Source: Hygrocybe punicea
Taxonomy: Eukaryota; Basidiomycota; Agaricomycetes; Agaricales; Hygrophoraceae
NCBI GenBank assembly: GCA_963556145.1
Contig: OY744473.1
Location: 2,232,001 to 2,296,000 of the forward strand
Reading direction: 5' to 3'
Length of the DNA stretch: 64,000 bases
In this document: positions 33,061 to 45,189 of the stretch, one piece after another
Layout: each line of letters opens with the position of its first letter
How positions within the stretch are numbered: position 1 is the stretch's first letter
Made by a program: the position numbers and the translations under genes
Notes under the pieces: generated by a model
Told to the model about the DNA's origin: nothing
What the model saw: the letters and a program-made list of their open reading frames with translations, nothing else
Databases searched by the model: none

Positions 33061-34725
33061 CCGATCCATTAACACGACCGCTAGTCGTGACACTATCCTC
33101 AATTTGGTCACCACCACCTGGAGATGTTTTCGGGCGTTCATCAGACATGAGCTCATCCTGCACCTCACTCTTGGAGTCCTTGGTCTTATCATTCGAATCC
33201 AGTGGTCCAGATGTCCAGATCTCCTGTTCCGAGGAGTCTAGTGTCATGGTTTCCAACTTCAACTTTTTGGTCTTCAATTTCTTGGAGACCTTCAGGACTT
33301 CAACAATGGCTGTCCATACCTTAATGGATATATTACGTTGGATAATGGAACTTACGTTTTCAAAACTTGGAATCATGGTCCTCCACCTCTGTTTTGATTT
33401 TCTCCATCTTTATGTCCTCTATGAATAGACATTGTGAATTATAAATCTCATATATTGCGTTCAATCACTTACCACCATCGTCCTCTGCGATCTCTGATGC
33501 TCTTGTGTGCTCTATAGTAATGAAGCTTGGATATTATTAGCAGGGTCAAAGAAACATGGCTTACTTGACTTCGGTTTGGGTTTTGGTTTGTTCTTCCCCT
33601 TTGTCATCATTTCATCTGGACAGGGCAAAGATCAATGTCATTATATATATATAAAGTGGAAAATGGTAATGCAGACCAGTTACATGATCCTTCTTCTTGT
33701 CCTCTGAAACCGCCTTTGCTTTTCCTTTTCCCTTACCAGATGGGACCAAATCCTCTGTAGGTTATATGAAGGTAATGCTAAAATGCAATCTCTGTTGTGG
33801 ATCCTACCATTTTTAATGGAGGTATCATGTTCTCTACACCATGTGTTGACCCGAGGGATAATTGCACGCTTGGTGGCATCGTCTTGTCCATTGAACTTCC
33901 ATCCGACAACAGTACCATTGTGCCATGATGGAACAGAGTATTGTATTCGCCCCAGTCTATCAAAAGCTATATTCAATTTATCTGTTGTGATGTGGATGAA
34001 CACATACCAAGATCCTCTGGCATTATGTCTGTATTGATCGCACCATGTTGTATCAACGCCGCAGGGGAATGTTTCTTCACATGATATTCTTTGAGAAGCC
34101 ACTCATTGAAAACCGTACTGTGCCAATTGCTATTTATCTCCTTTGCCTCTGTTGCTTTCAGCACTTCATCTCATATTTCATCCATCACGACGTCAGTGTA
34201 TTTCAGATAACATCGAAGAATATCGGTAGCCTCTTGATCTCGTTTAACATATTCTGGTGAATAGTGAGGTGCCTTCTTGTCAGTGATGGCCATTGTTACA
34301 TATATATACATGTTCATGTGATATATGATGCGTCATAGTGCATCCTCATATCGAGACAGCAGTTCATGCCATAATTCACCTTGAGCGGTGACATCGTGAG
34401 GATGAGCTTTGATCATATATAGATTGCGTGATAATACTGGAACGGTACCAGAAGTCTTGTATTCCGTTGGTATCTCATCAGGAACCAAATATTGAATCTG
34501 GAAAATCGCGTGGAGTTCCTGCATCTTTTTTGGCACAGTATCAGGCCAGTATTTGAATTCAGATGGGTTTATGGCAGGGGTGGAGACTTTGATGACAGGA
34601 ACAGCCATTGGAGGAGCAGAGTTTAATGCTTGGCAGAATGGAGAGAAAATTTCGGGTAAGTAGAAAAGGGCAAACCTCGTGTGCCAAATGGAGACATAAA
34701 TAACAACCGGAATCACCTGATCCAA
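33026..34725 (-). CDS. Lysine-rich multi-exon gene, function unknown
   Basis: Read 34725 to 33026. Exon 1 region (34725-34333) holds EFKYWPDTVPKKMQELHAIFQ, FQIQYLVPDEIPTEYKTSG and AQGELWHELLSRYEDAL. The next (about 34275-34020) holds APHYSPEYVKRDQEATDIL and NEWLLKEYHVKKHSP, with one in-frame TGA near 34165. After a GTATGT...GATAG intron comes DWGEYNTLFHHGTMVLL...MPPSVQLS. Short exons follow with lysine-rich KGKGKAKAVSEDKKKDH, KGKNKPKPKPKS, EDIKMEKIKTEVEDHDSKF, and a terminal exon ending VAQCRRK at 33026. Introns are typical and short. The lysine-rich end suggests a nuclear protein, by inference. The single TGA may be a real lesion or a missed intron. Confidence 0.5.
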
Positions 34726-35250
34726 TTTGACAACGTTTTAGGGCACGTGTTCACCGCATTGGGGATGACATGCAGAATACAGCTGTACATAGAAGAAAAC
34801 ATACCCAAACATACTTTGCTTTCTGTTTTTATTATGGTTTTGCTCACGAGACGGATATACAAGGGGTGTTGAACACACCATTATGAAATATATCAGGATG
34901 GATACTCAGTCTTAAAGATTTTCCTGTGTTCGTGATATTTTCAGTCTGACATAAACTGTTGTGACCTAAGGCTCACATGTATTGACAATGTATCTATGTA
35001 TCACGGTATTCTCATCTCATATATCTGAACGCAGCTGAAAGGTTAGTTCATTCCTTCCAGACTCTCTGTAGCAATTTGTTTCCATCCAACATTACACAAT
35101 CTCAATTTTCCTTAATCTATTCAGAATGTAAGGGTTAGTATACTTCTTACTGTTTATTGTTCAAGGAGATTGCAAGTCATGTAGAGTATGACTTGAGTTC
35201 TTCTTAATCGTAGTATAGATTGCAATCATTGCTGGACATTGTCATTCAAT
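34726..35250. other. No gene recognised
   Basis: AT-rich, with only short frames on either strand. It leads into the palindromic repeat cluster. Confidence 0.5.
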
Positions 35251-35254
35251 GTAG

Positions 35255-35800
35255 GACAATCCATTCTGCCTGGAATTTGGGCAGCAACATCTTTTTTACA
35301 ATTGTTGTGGCTTGCCGAACGGTTGATGAACAAATTGAACGCCGTTCGGCAAGTGTTTGGTAAGCCATATAAGCACTCAAACATAATCCAGTGCTAGTAG
35401 ATAATTGTTACATAAGTATTGCTTGGCATGCAGTACTATGGCTTGCTAGACATTGTCAGACAATCCATTCTGCCTGGAATTTGGGCAGCAGCATTTTTGT
35501 TACAATTGTTATGGCTTACCGAACAGTTGACGAATGAATCAAATGCTGTTCGACAAGTGTTTGGTAAGCCATATAAGCACTCACAAATATAATCCAGTGC
35601 TAGTACACAATTGTTGAATAAGTATTGCTCGGTATGTAGCACTATGGCCACATTTGTTGCTGGACATAGGACAGTTCATTCTGTGTCATAGTTGGGAAGC
35701 GGTGCTTTCTTTACAATTGTCGTGGCTTGCAGAACAGTCGGTAAACAGGCCGAACGCCATGCAATAAGCACATGGTGAGCCACCTAAGCAATATATTAGC
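35255..35800 (+). repeat. Palindromic dispersed repeats, tandem copies 2-4
   Basis: Three copies of the unit described at 30440 lie in tandem, at about 35260-35400, 35455-35600 and 35665-35800. The best conserved has GCTTGCCGAACGG ... CCGTTCGGCAAG; the other palindromes are decayed (GAACAGTTGACGAATGAATC). The spacing is about 200 bp. The stretch 35800-35980 has nothing recognisable. Confidence 0.8.
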
Positions 35801-35980
35801 ACCCATGCTAATCCTTAACCACCACTGTACATGACATCAACACTACCTTGACTTGAGCAGTCATAATATGTTGTTGCCTTCGGTACAATTTTCTAGGCTT
35901 TCAGGCAATTCAGAGGGCACATATCAATGTTGACGAGTTTTACAGATTACAAAGCGATGATATTTGATGTCACCAGGACA

Positions 35981-38900
35981 TCATTTCGGCACTCCCAACA
36001 CCATGACCCATTGAACATTGAGGGAGATGCTCTTTATCAAGTCCTCCACACGCTTGAAAGTACTAATCGTATGCCCAACAACGACACAGGAATCAGCTGG
36101 AATGTCATGCGTGAAATGTGGAAGCTGTTGGAGAGTCTTCAGCATTGTAGCAAAGTCCGTTTTGACCTTTCGTCCATCGAACATGGGCACTATCATTCCT
36201 TTAAAACACAGCTATTTACGAGTTCTTTTAATTTATTAAAAGACTCGTTCTTTATCAGACCTGGTTCAGTCAAGGTTCGTAATTAATTAATTCATTAATG
36301 TTTTTGCATCGCCTATAGAGAAACTTTTTTTGGGCAAGAGATATGATTCTACTTCTTATGCTGGAATGTAACATAAAATCTGGGCCATGTTTTGAGTGGC
36401 TTACATAAGAATCCAAATATGGGATGTCTCATACAAGACAAATTACATTCCAATTATATTCAAAATATTCATACTGCCTCTAGTTCTTATTGGAATTAGC
36501 TGAAAATTGAACTGCTGACTGAAATAACTATTTCGGGCATAGTGTGACAGTCACATGTGACCAATCTAACCATATATAGTAATTTCTCATAATTTATACC
36601 AAATTTTGTGCTGATCGTCACAGTGACAGTCACATGTGACCAGTCTAACCATATAAGGCAATTTTCATAATATATGGTAAATTTTATACTGATCATCATA
36701 AACTTCATTGCATATAACAAATCTAATTATATATTGCAATAACATATATTTCATCAGATGTTTGAGTGTATATAGTGTTATTTGTGCTATAGTAAACAAA
36801 TACAAATATATGTAAACAAAGACAAATAAAATGCTTATTTGCTGATATCATCCGTCAATATGTGTGAGTGATATTGCAACTTGGTCTTAGGACAAACAAA
36901 TACAAATAAACAAACCCAATATAGTTAGATCACTTTGTATTTCAATTTTGGTTTTGGTCAATTTTGTTACATAATCATGATTATGTAATCATTAGTCAGA
37001 TCACCATTTGAACCCAGACTTTGAACCTTATTGCGCTTTTGCCTCTTGAACCTGAACCACCACCTTCCTCATTTGGTGCGTAAAGTCCGAGTTTTTTGAC
37101 CTTTTTGGCTTGTTTAAGCTCAGTTTTTCATATTCAGACTCCGAAAAAATGTTTTCTGGATCAGGTGATGTGCCCGGACCATTCAGGGTCAAATGCTGAC
37201 ATAATCTTTCCTTTTTTAGACATAAAAGTGCAAAATTCTTCGGATTTTTGTGCTTTTGATTTCCTGTGGCTCTGTTTTCTTTCCTGGACCACTGGTAATG
37301 TCTTCAATTTGTATATCTTGTTGTTTGTTGACATAATCTATCATTTTATAGCCTATCTCCCTGTCAAATTTCAAAGTATGTGTAAATTTCACATTTTTTC
37401 ACCTTTTTGGCTTGTTTAAGCTCAGTTTTCCATATTCAGACTCCGAAAAACAGCGATCTGGATCAGGTGATGTTCCTGGACAATTCAGGGTCCAATGCTG
37501 ACAAAATCTTTCCTTTTTCAGATATAAAAGTTGAAAATTCTTCTGATTTTCATGCTTTTTCTTCTATATGGCTCTATTTTCTTTCCTGGACCACAGGTAA
37601 TGTCTTCAATTTGTAAATCTTATTGTTTATCAACATAATCTATCATTTTACAGGTCATCTCCCTGTCAATTTCCAAAGTATGTACAAATTTCATGTTTTT
37701 TCACCTTTTTTGCTTGTTTAAGCTCGGTTTTCCATATTCAGACTCCGAAAAAAAGCGATCTGGATCAGGTGATGTCCCTGCACCAGTCAGGGTCCAATGC
37801 TGACCTAATATTTCCTTTTATAGACAAAAAAGTCGAAAATACTTCAGATTTTCATGCTTTTTCTTTTCTCTGGCTCTGTTCTGTATCTTGGACCACTGGT
37901 AATGTCTTTTATTGGTGTAACTTATTATTGGTTGACATAATCTATCATTTGATAGCCAATCTCCCTGTCAACATTCAAAGTATGTGGAAATTTCGCATTT
38001 TTTCACCTTTTTAGATTGTATAAGCTCATTTCTTCACCTACAGGTTTACAGTGGATCTTTTCTGGCTCAGGTATGAATCTCTTACCATCTATGATCAAAT
38101 GTTTACATATTATATTCATATATAGTCTTTAAATGCAAACTTTTGTGGATTTTTTCGATTTTTACTACTTCTTTTGCTGGAATTTGTATTAGTAGGTTGT
38201 TTAATCATCTTCTTCAGATATATTTGACATACAAATATTGTTATCCAGCTTCTATTGTCATAAAAACTATAAACCTGTTCACAAAAATGTTAAAAATGTC
38301 ATCCATGTCACAATGTCTTATGATTTTTATCATTGCAATGTCTTGGACACAATGTGCTGTCACTGGGATTGGCCTTGTGCCTCCTGCAAATGTCATACAA
38401 AATGTCCCTGTCACACCAACTGTCTCTGTCATACACAATGTCATTCTATGCCCAGTTACTTTGAATTTTTATAAAGACAATTTGCCAAAGTATGAAAATC
38501 ACCCTTATTTACCAAGTTTAATCCCATTTCATCATATTGGTCTCCAGTCCACTTCTTCCTCCATATCACCAAACCCTGAAAAAATCACAAATATCCACAA
38601 CAGCACTGAATTTGTTCTTTCTAGTTGTCAATCAGCTCATACCTCTTTTCTATTTGAACTATATGCCAGAGTCTTCTTGAACATGTGTGTTTTACTTTCT
38701 GAGTATCATTGTGCAACCAGCATTGCTAATAAGTGCATGTATATTAAGTTGAAACTTCAACAGAATCTGTTCAGAAAACATGACTTCAGAGCTTACTTGC
38801 AATATGTTACAAAACGACCTATATTAGCCAATGGAGCCATTCTGCTGTTTTTCTTGGTTCTGTATCATTACCTAGCTTTTCAAGTATCTGCTCAATATAT

Positions 38901-41900
38901 TTGCAATAAAACTTCGAAATTATATGACATTTTCAAGTCTGAAAATATATCCTTCAATGCCAACATTCATATTAAATGCATTGGTGGAGGCAAAGCAAAT
39001 GTATTCTCACTCCATGAACTAATGCCTGCTTCAACCAATGACAATGCTAGTATGGATGCATCTAAATGTAAATTCCATTCTTACCTGCCAAAAGATGAAG
39101 CACTCTCAATGGAATCATCATCTGAAAAGTCACTTGTAATTGTAAATCACCCATTTGAATTGTTGATTCCAAAGTTGACCATTCCAAACTTGAAAGTGAT
39201 TGCAGCTAGTCATAGCATTCTTGTACACTCAAAAATGAATCATGCATCAATTCAAGCTGCAATTCAGACTCATGTGTGCTCCAACTGCCCTGAATTTGTA
39301 TCTGTCTTTGAATTTATTGACCATGAAGCAATTGCAATTCACAAGAAAACTTTGAACATCAGAGCAGTAAATAAGTTCAAAGGACAAAATCCCAACAAAT
39401 ATGCACAACAAAATCTTGCAGCTGTACAGAAATTTCAGAGTGAAAATCCTGACAAACATGCAAAACAAAATCTTGCAGCTGTACATAAATTTCAGAGTGA
39501 AAATCCTGACAAACATGCCAAAAATAATTTAGCAGCTGTACAGAAATTTCACAGTGAAAATCCAGCCAAGCATGCAAAACAAAACCTAGCAGCTGTTAAG
39601 AAATTTCAGAGTGACAATCCTGCCAAGCATTCGAAACACAACCAAGTAGCTGTCCAGAAATTTCATCTGGAAAATCCTGAGCAGCATGCAGCACAAAACC
39701 TAGCAGCTGTCCAGAAATTTCATCTGGAAAATCCTGAGAAGCATGCAACACAAAACCTTGCAGCTGTTACAAAATTCAAAGTTGATCATCATGACAAGCA
39801 TCTGCAACAAACATTAAAGGCAGTTAAAAGACATACCATGAATCACCCTGAGCAGCATGCACAAACAAATCAGGTTGCTGTTCAGACATACAGAGACAAT
39901 ATCCAATTTCCTCCAGAACTACCTTCAGCAACATTGCAACACACTATAATTTCAGGATTTTGTAGTGATACCTCTCCCAACAAATTTTGTGAATCTGGTT
40001 GTGCTGTCTGTGGAAGATTGACTCCAGTCTCTCAATTACAAAGCTACACAGACTTGAATTTGAGTTGTTTGAAACAAGCTGGTATAACTCAAAAAGAGCG
40101 CTTCTCAGTAAATGATCCAATTGAATCTTCAGACAGCCCTATAATAATTGAAGATCTCCATGGCATTTGCAAGAAGTGTTACAAGTCTTTGGTCAAGGGA
40201 AAATGCCCAGCTATGTCTCTGGCAAATGGTTTATGGCTTGGACAAATTCCTAATGAATTGAGTAACTTGTCTTATGCAGAGCACCTGTTAATTGCTAGAG
40301 TGAGACACAATAGATGCATTGTCCGGGTTTCTTCAGGAATGCATAAGATGAGAGCCAATGCCATTACATTTGCCAATCCAACTCCAAAGATTTATGACAT
40401 TTTACCTCCACCTGTTGATGAGTTGGATCAAGTACTTGCATTCATTTATACAGGACCATGTAAGCCTACCAAGTCTGATTTTGAGAGAACACCATTGCTT
40501 GTTAGGAGAAACAAAGTTGCCACTGCTTTGAACTGGTTGAAACTGAACCACAGTGACTATTTTGACTTGGAGATTTCAGAAGAAAACTTGAAGCAATATC
40601 CTGAGAATGACATACCAGTTGTGGTAGAGTACAGACAATTCTTTGTTACAAGTTCTTTTAATTTATTAAAAGACTCGTTCTTTATCAGACCTGGTTCAGT
40701 GAAGGTTCGTAATTAATTAATTAATTCATTAATGTTTTTGCATCGCCTATAGAGAAATTTTTTTTGGGCAAGAGATATGATTCTACTTCTTATGTTGGAA
40801 TGTAACATAAAATCTGGGCCATGTTTGGAGAGGCTTACATAAGCATCCAAATATGGGATGTCTTACACAAGACAAATTACCTCCCAATTATATTCAAAAT
40901 ATTCATACACCCTTCAGTTCTCATCGGAATTAGCTGAAAATTGAACTGCTGACTAATATAAACATTTCGGGCAAGGTGTGACAGTCACATGTGACCAATC
41001 TAACCATATAAGGTACTTTTTGATATTATATACCAAATTTTTTGCTGATCGCAATGGTAACAGTCACATGTGACCAGTCTAACTATATATGGTAATTTTG
41101 CATAATATATGCTAAATCACATACTGCTCATCATATTCATTACACAAATACAATTATATTCAAAATATTTATCCTGGTCTTAATTCTTATCAGATTCAGC
41201 TGAAAATTGAACTGCTGCCTAATATTATCATTTCGGGTCAGATGTGACAGTCAGATGTGACCACTCTAATCATATAAGGCAATTTCTGATATTATAAAGC
41301 AAATTTTTTGCTGATCGCAATGGTGATAGTCACATGTGACCAGTCTAACCATATAAGGCAATTTTACACCATATATCCTAAATTTCAAGGTAATCACAGG
41401 AGTCATAGTCACATGTGACCACTGTTACTATATATAGAAATATCAGCCATATAAGCAGAAATTAGTGTAACTCAGATGATATAATGATATTTTTACTTAA
41501 AACATATAATTCAATGTGATATCGCTGTATATATTATATACTAATTATCTATTTCAAGCAAAATCACTTATTCATGTTTGTAATAATCATACAAATAAAA
41601 ATTCAATAATAGAAACAAGACTTTGTTCATGCCATATGCAACATTGGTCCACTCAAGTACAGCTGTCTTCATGTTATCATCTGTTGTGCAGCAAAGTTAT
41701 GGAGAAGTAGAGTTTAGCAAATGTAAGTCAATTGTTATCATACTGTTTAAAGACAGTTGTATTTGACAGTTGATGTATTGTGTTGCTCTCTTTTTTGGCT
41801 GAGAGTATTGCATAATGATGAAGCAAAGAAGACATGACAGTGGGAGAGGAAGTTGAGACATGCTATGCAGGTTTTTTCTTCTATTTTTATGTTGCTATGG

Positions 41901-42650
41901 TGAGAGGTTGCTATGATGAAAGTGAGGAGGGGGAAAAAAGAACTCGTTCATGCCATGCGCAGCACTGGCCCACTAAACAAGTCTGTATCCATGAGCACTT
42001 ACCAATATCGTGAAAAGAAAGCACTGCCTTTTGATAGGATGGTGCTGCCCGACGAGTGAAGGGGCTGGGTTTCCCTGATTTGGAAGGCGATGCCTCTGTA
42101 CAATCCGATTTAAGTTAGTCATTAAGAGTTAATATTAGACGTACTACTCGGAGATACGTCCATTGCACTTGCAGAAGTGGTTGCGAAGGACACAAAGTCC
42201 TTGAATAGTTGTGCTCGAAATTCCACCTCACCGATTACCATTCCAATTGCACTAATATATCGCTCCCACTCGCCTTGGAACAGTGCGCCCTGGATAACCT
42301 TGACAGGTTTCATGTTACTACCCACCTTTGGTTCGTCCAGGTAACAAGATTCCACCATGATGACAAATGTGAAGATAGTTGGATCACCTCCTCCAACAGC
42401 ATGGAAGAAGTTTCGCCCAAATCCACGTGTAGAGATTTGGGCTGGATCATCACGAGAAAGATTTGAATATTTGCCAGAGCGAACGAAAGCGATGGCAAAA
42501 AACAACAAACTGCATTATACGAAATTTAATCACTACAATCATACTGAAGATATCGAAACAACTGACTCTCTGTTGATCTTATAAACATTGGAAAGGATTT
42601 GGCTAAACTCCAGATTGCCATTTCCAATGGCACTGGACCAAGATACCATC
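35981..42650 (-). CDS. Basidiomycete-type hypothetical gene split by a Helentron-like insertion in an intron
   Basis: Upstream exons lie right of the insertion and the last exon left of it. The exon at about 42480-42132 has STRGFGRNFFHAVGGGDPTI, MVESCYLDEPKVGSNMKP and GEWERYISAIGMV. An intron of GTACGT...GTACAG is followed by an exon (about 42085-42003) with SKSGKPSPFTRRAAPS and ending FHDIG. The last exon (36179-35981) has MIVPMFDGRKVKTDFATML, HDIPADSCVVVGHT and NVQWVMVLGVPK. When the composite element is removed, the remaining intron is 38 nt, GTAAGT...TTAAAG, and the frame continues through Gly-Met-Ile-Val-Pro. Upstream minus-strand sequence to about 43250, including an acidic Ser-rich stretch (DSDDNKDSSSNDGE), probably belongs to it. 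I recognise the style of this family from basidiomycetes but not a function. Confidence 0.55.
36550..36640 (+). promoter_or_regulatory. Subterminal GTCACATGTGAC pair of H1b
   Basis: Exact copies are at 36550-36561 and 36629-36640, each followed by CA(A/G)TCTAACCATATA. They sit about 330 bp inside the hairpin end, like the pair in H1c at 54693 and 54772. Confidence 0.6.
36941..38040 (+). repeat. Leader repeats with embedded intron-like modules
   Basis: Nearly four tandem copies of a ~300-bp module lie between the subterminal region and the open frame. Each carries CTCAGTTTT(C/T)CATATTCAGACTCCG, TGGATCAGGTGATGT, CAGGGTC(C/A)AATGCTGAC and TTTCCTTTT. Next come GGACCAC(T/A)G|GTAATGTCTT and, 60-80 nt later, CATAATCTATCATTTNA(C/T)AG. 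The last two look like intron borders. Two modules occur in H1c (55240-55830) and two at 15440-15960. Confidence 0.75.
38143..40646 (+). pseudogene. H1b Rep/helicase N-terminal region, truncated
   Basis: One open frame of about 834 codons, cut at 40646 by element B. It holds a hydrophobic and Thr/Val-rich start, then a KHDFRAYLQYVTKRP block. A predicted membrane-like segment ILANGAILLFFLVLYHYLAF follows and is kept in H1c. Then comes an array of about nine 19-residue repeats (KFQSENPDKHAKQNLAAVH type), a Cys-rich block (CESGCAVCGRL), ALANGLWLGQ-like and VSSGMHKMRANAI regions shared with H1a. The frame breaks at VVEYRQFFV. HUH and helicase parts are lost. The true start is uncertain: 38143 is not ATG; ATG 38287 is in frame, and upstream leader introns could supply another. 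Translation would add a 20-odd residue tail from B. Confidence 0.8.
39364..39898 (+). repeat. 57-bp in-frame tandem repeats coding 19-aa units (H1b)
   Basis: About nine units of 57 bp encode KFxxxNPxKHAxQNLAAVQ. The first and last units are diverged. H1c has the matching nine units at about 61229-61750 with different third positions and substitutions, so the array is conserved as protein. The unit should form a basic helix and may bind nucleic acid, by inference. Confidence 0.85.
40647..41982 (+). mobile_element. Element B: 1.34-kb non-autonomous Helentron-like element
   Basis: It starts TACAAGTTCTTTTAAT, with one change from TACGAG, and ends CTAAACAAGT. It is close to element A along its full length, including the internal decayed right-end copy (about 41622-41680) and palindromes at 40984-40995 and further copies to 41420. 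No coding capacity. It interrupts the H1b frame at Phe-Val; the left junction is exact against the H1c sequence. Confidence 0.85.
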
Positions 42651-43369
42651 GCCACCACCCTGAATTCGCTTCAGTATATCATGGATATATTGACTGAAGT
42701 ACATATACATACTTGATGTTTACACACTCCTGATAGGTATCGATGAGCTGTGCATCTCGATTTCCAATATCAGACTCATCGACATCCGGAGATGGTAAAC
42801 TTAATATACAGGATGTTCATCATGAAAAGATCATGTTAAGACTAGGTCAAACGCACCTGGTGATCCGGTGTTGAAAATAAGTCGCCTCTCCATCATTGCT
42901 ACTAGAATCTTTGTTATCATCACTGTCACCAACCACCGCAGTCTTGGTAAAGGTAGATGTTGTAGCTTTAGAGGTGCTGACATCATTCATGCGTAAGGAA
43001 CGCCCATACCAATGCATAGATAATTTCACAATACATACTGGAACACATCATCAGACCTCTTGGTCAAACCAAATTTGACCTTGGTACGAATCCTAGAATG
43101 TCCAGCACAAGGTAGATGTCATCATAGGCAGACAAGTCAACTCACTTGGAATCGCCGCCTTCTTCATCATCAGCATTTTAAAGGTCGTCCAATTTATGCT
43201 GAATGGATTTCCGCTTCTTGGAGGGAGAATATGTATCACTAACGATGAGATCTGGATGATCAACAAGACAGATGGATAAATCTCATATTACAAGAATACT
43301 TTATAGAACTCCAATAGTCCACCCAAACACCAAATCCCATTTATCTGTCAAAGTGTTATCATTACAGGT

Positions 43370-44102
43370 CTTAATACCACAGGCTTCAATTCCTTTATTG
43401 ATAACCTTCATATTCTGCATCGGAAGCTAGCTTGTTATTTCCCCGAACGTGCGATACAGGACTTTATGCCAGCTACCTACATGGAATACATGGCATTAGC
43501 AATAGGAACCCGATATTTTACTGATCGCCGATCCAATGACACCTCTCGTGAAATCCCATTCGACCACAATGTTGATCCCAAAGGCATCCTAACGTCCATG
43601 GCCGATGCACGCTATTTCCATGGAATGGACAACCGGGTCCTTTATTTCAAGTTGGAGTCAAGTGGGAATCGATCTCAGTGAGTGTTTGATCATTATGATA
43701 CAAATACCCAGATTAAAAGAAAAAACATATTAGCTTTGTGCCTGGAAATCCTATTTGCTTCAGAGTTGGTGATATTGTTGAGGTTCAATTCACCGTATTG
43801 GCCATTCCTGTGAGGGGAGACAAGTTCAAGATGATTTTATGCCTGCGATCATTGGCGTTGGTTGAAAGTGACTTTACAGAGGTATCGTTCATATCTTTGC
43901 TGTAATTCAGATGTCCACTAATTTGTACACTCTCTCAGGATGTGGCCATGAATTGAAAGAACACAAATGTATATGCTCCCACTCCATTATCCAGAATTTC
44001 AATCAAACGCAGAGTAGGCTACGACTATCTAGATGATAATGCAGATGATATTGTGGAGACGAGGAGGCGTCTCAAAAATATGAATATCGATCAAAGGGAT
44101 TA
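43370..44102 (+). pseudogene. Basidiomycete-type hypothetical gene, decayed
   Basis: After an acceptor at about 43379 an exon (43380-43681) encodes FNSFIDNLHILHRKL, AYMEY-like MEYMALAIGTRYF, NDTSREIPFDHNVDPKGIL and ADARYFHGMDNRVLYF. A GTGAGT...TATTAG intron leads to an exon (about 43737-43880) with FRVGDIVEVQFTVLAIPVRG and LRSLALVESDFTE. A GTATCG...CTCAG intron leads to a last piece with ISIKRRVGYDYLDD and an in-frame TGA just after DVAMN. The start is not visible upstream. The style is that of a large family common in mushroom genomes, often of the same gene neighbourhoods as the minus-strand gene next door, but its function is unknown. Confidence 0.55.
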
Positions 44103-44640
44103 ATAGGGTATATGTATTCTGTTCCAACATCCACAGGCCTTTGGTATTCGTATCTATGAAGACTATCTCACAATATATTTTGTACTACCACTGAAATTTT
44201 TGTAATACTTACTGTGCCGAGACTTTTGTCATAGGATGTCAAAGTATTCCTAACAGTAGTTCAAAACATTTGTAGAAGTCCATCAAAGGAATGCGGAATG
44301 TACTGGAAAGAATTTTTTGGAGTGCTTCTTCAGGTATTTGTAATACCGCAAGATATTTGTAGCAGTTTTCAAAAATTGTACAGGTTCATGGGTTTTGTTA
44401 TACAGCTTATATAGATGTGTAGTGGTACTTAAAACCTTTGTGGTACTCCTCATTAACACGTAATGCCTTCAGGTATTTGTAATATTCTATTATACAGACG
44501 ATGTCGGCAGGCAAAATTCTGCAAATCCCATTGTACATGGCTTGTCAGACTTATGTCAAGTAGGGAGTTGTATAATGGTCACAGAACATGCATACCAGCA
44601 TCCAGACATATGACAAACCATATTTAAAACTGTTAGTGCA
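44103..44640. other. No gene recognised
   Basis: AT-rich with recurring TTTGTA(G/A)(T/A)A phrases (for example near 44200, 44270, 44350 and 44470) suggesting a very old degenerate tandem repeat. No coding frame is supported. Confidence 0.4.
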
Positions 44641-44689
44641 GCGGCATCCTTATTAAAATTGTTTGTTGCTGAATCTTATCACCAATTGT

Positions 44690-45030
44690 ATGAGAATGCA
44701 TTCTATATGGGATTTGGGCAGCAACATCTTTTTTAGAATTGTTGTGGTTTGCCAAACAGTTGACGAACAGGTCATGGAAGCACCATTTGGCAGATTCTCA
44801 TTAAGCACAAGTACACTAATGCATGGTAAATGGCTTGGTGAATGATTGCAAAATGGGTATTGCTCCGTATGCAGTACTATTGTGCAATCATTGCTGGATA
44901 ATATAATCCAATGTATTATGCCTGGTATTTGGGCAGCAACATTTCTTTTGAAGTTGTTGTGCCTTGCCGAACGGTTGATGAACGAATCGAACGCCATTCG
45001 ACAAGTGCTTGTTAAGTCATATAAACAATT
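44690..45030 (+). repeat. Palindromic dispersed repeats, copies 5-6
   Basis: Two plus-strand copies of the unit described at 30440. The palindrome reads GCCAAACAGTTGACGAACAG in the first, decayed, and CTTGCCGAACGGTTGATGAACG...CGCCATTCGACAAG in the second. Confidence 0.75.
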
Positions 45031-45189
45031 ACAAATATGTGTTAATTCCAAAATCTTGTCTTACATGTCTTATGGGTTATCACACACCTGGGCGAAGATT
45101 TACAGCAATCATTGTGTCGATGGTACTGTATACTAAGCAATACACATTTGACAAGTATCTACTCAGACATGTAAGACAAGACTTAGGCA

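Larger units (their letters stand above)
36217..41982 (+). mobile_element. H1b/B composite Helentron-like element
   Basis: It starts TACGAGTTCTTTTAAT plus hairpin at 36217 and ends CTAAACAAGT at 41982. Inside are palindromes (36550-36640), the leader repeats (36940-38040), the 5' 830 codons of a Rep/helicase gene, and then element B with its own hairpin end at 40647. The right flank of B is not the continuation of the interrupted gene but the flank of the whole unit: the host intron is restored only if 36217-41982 is removed as one piece. Deletion between the right end of B and the right end of the original H1b by homologous recombination explains this. Confidence 0.8.
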
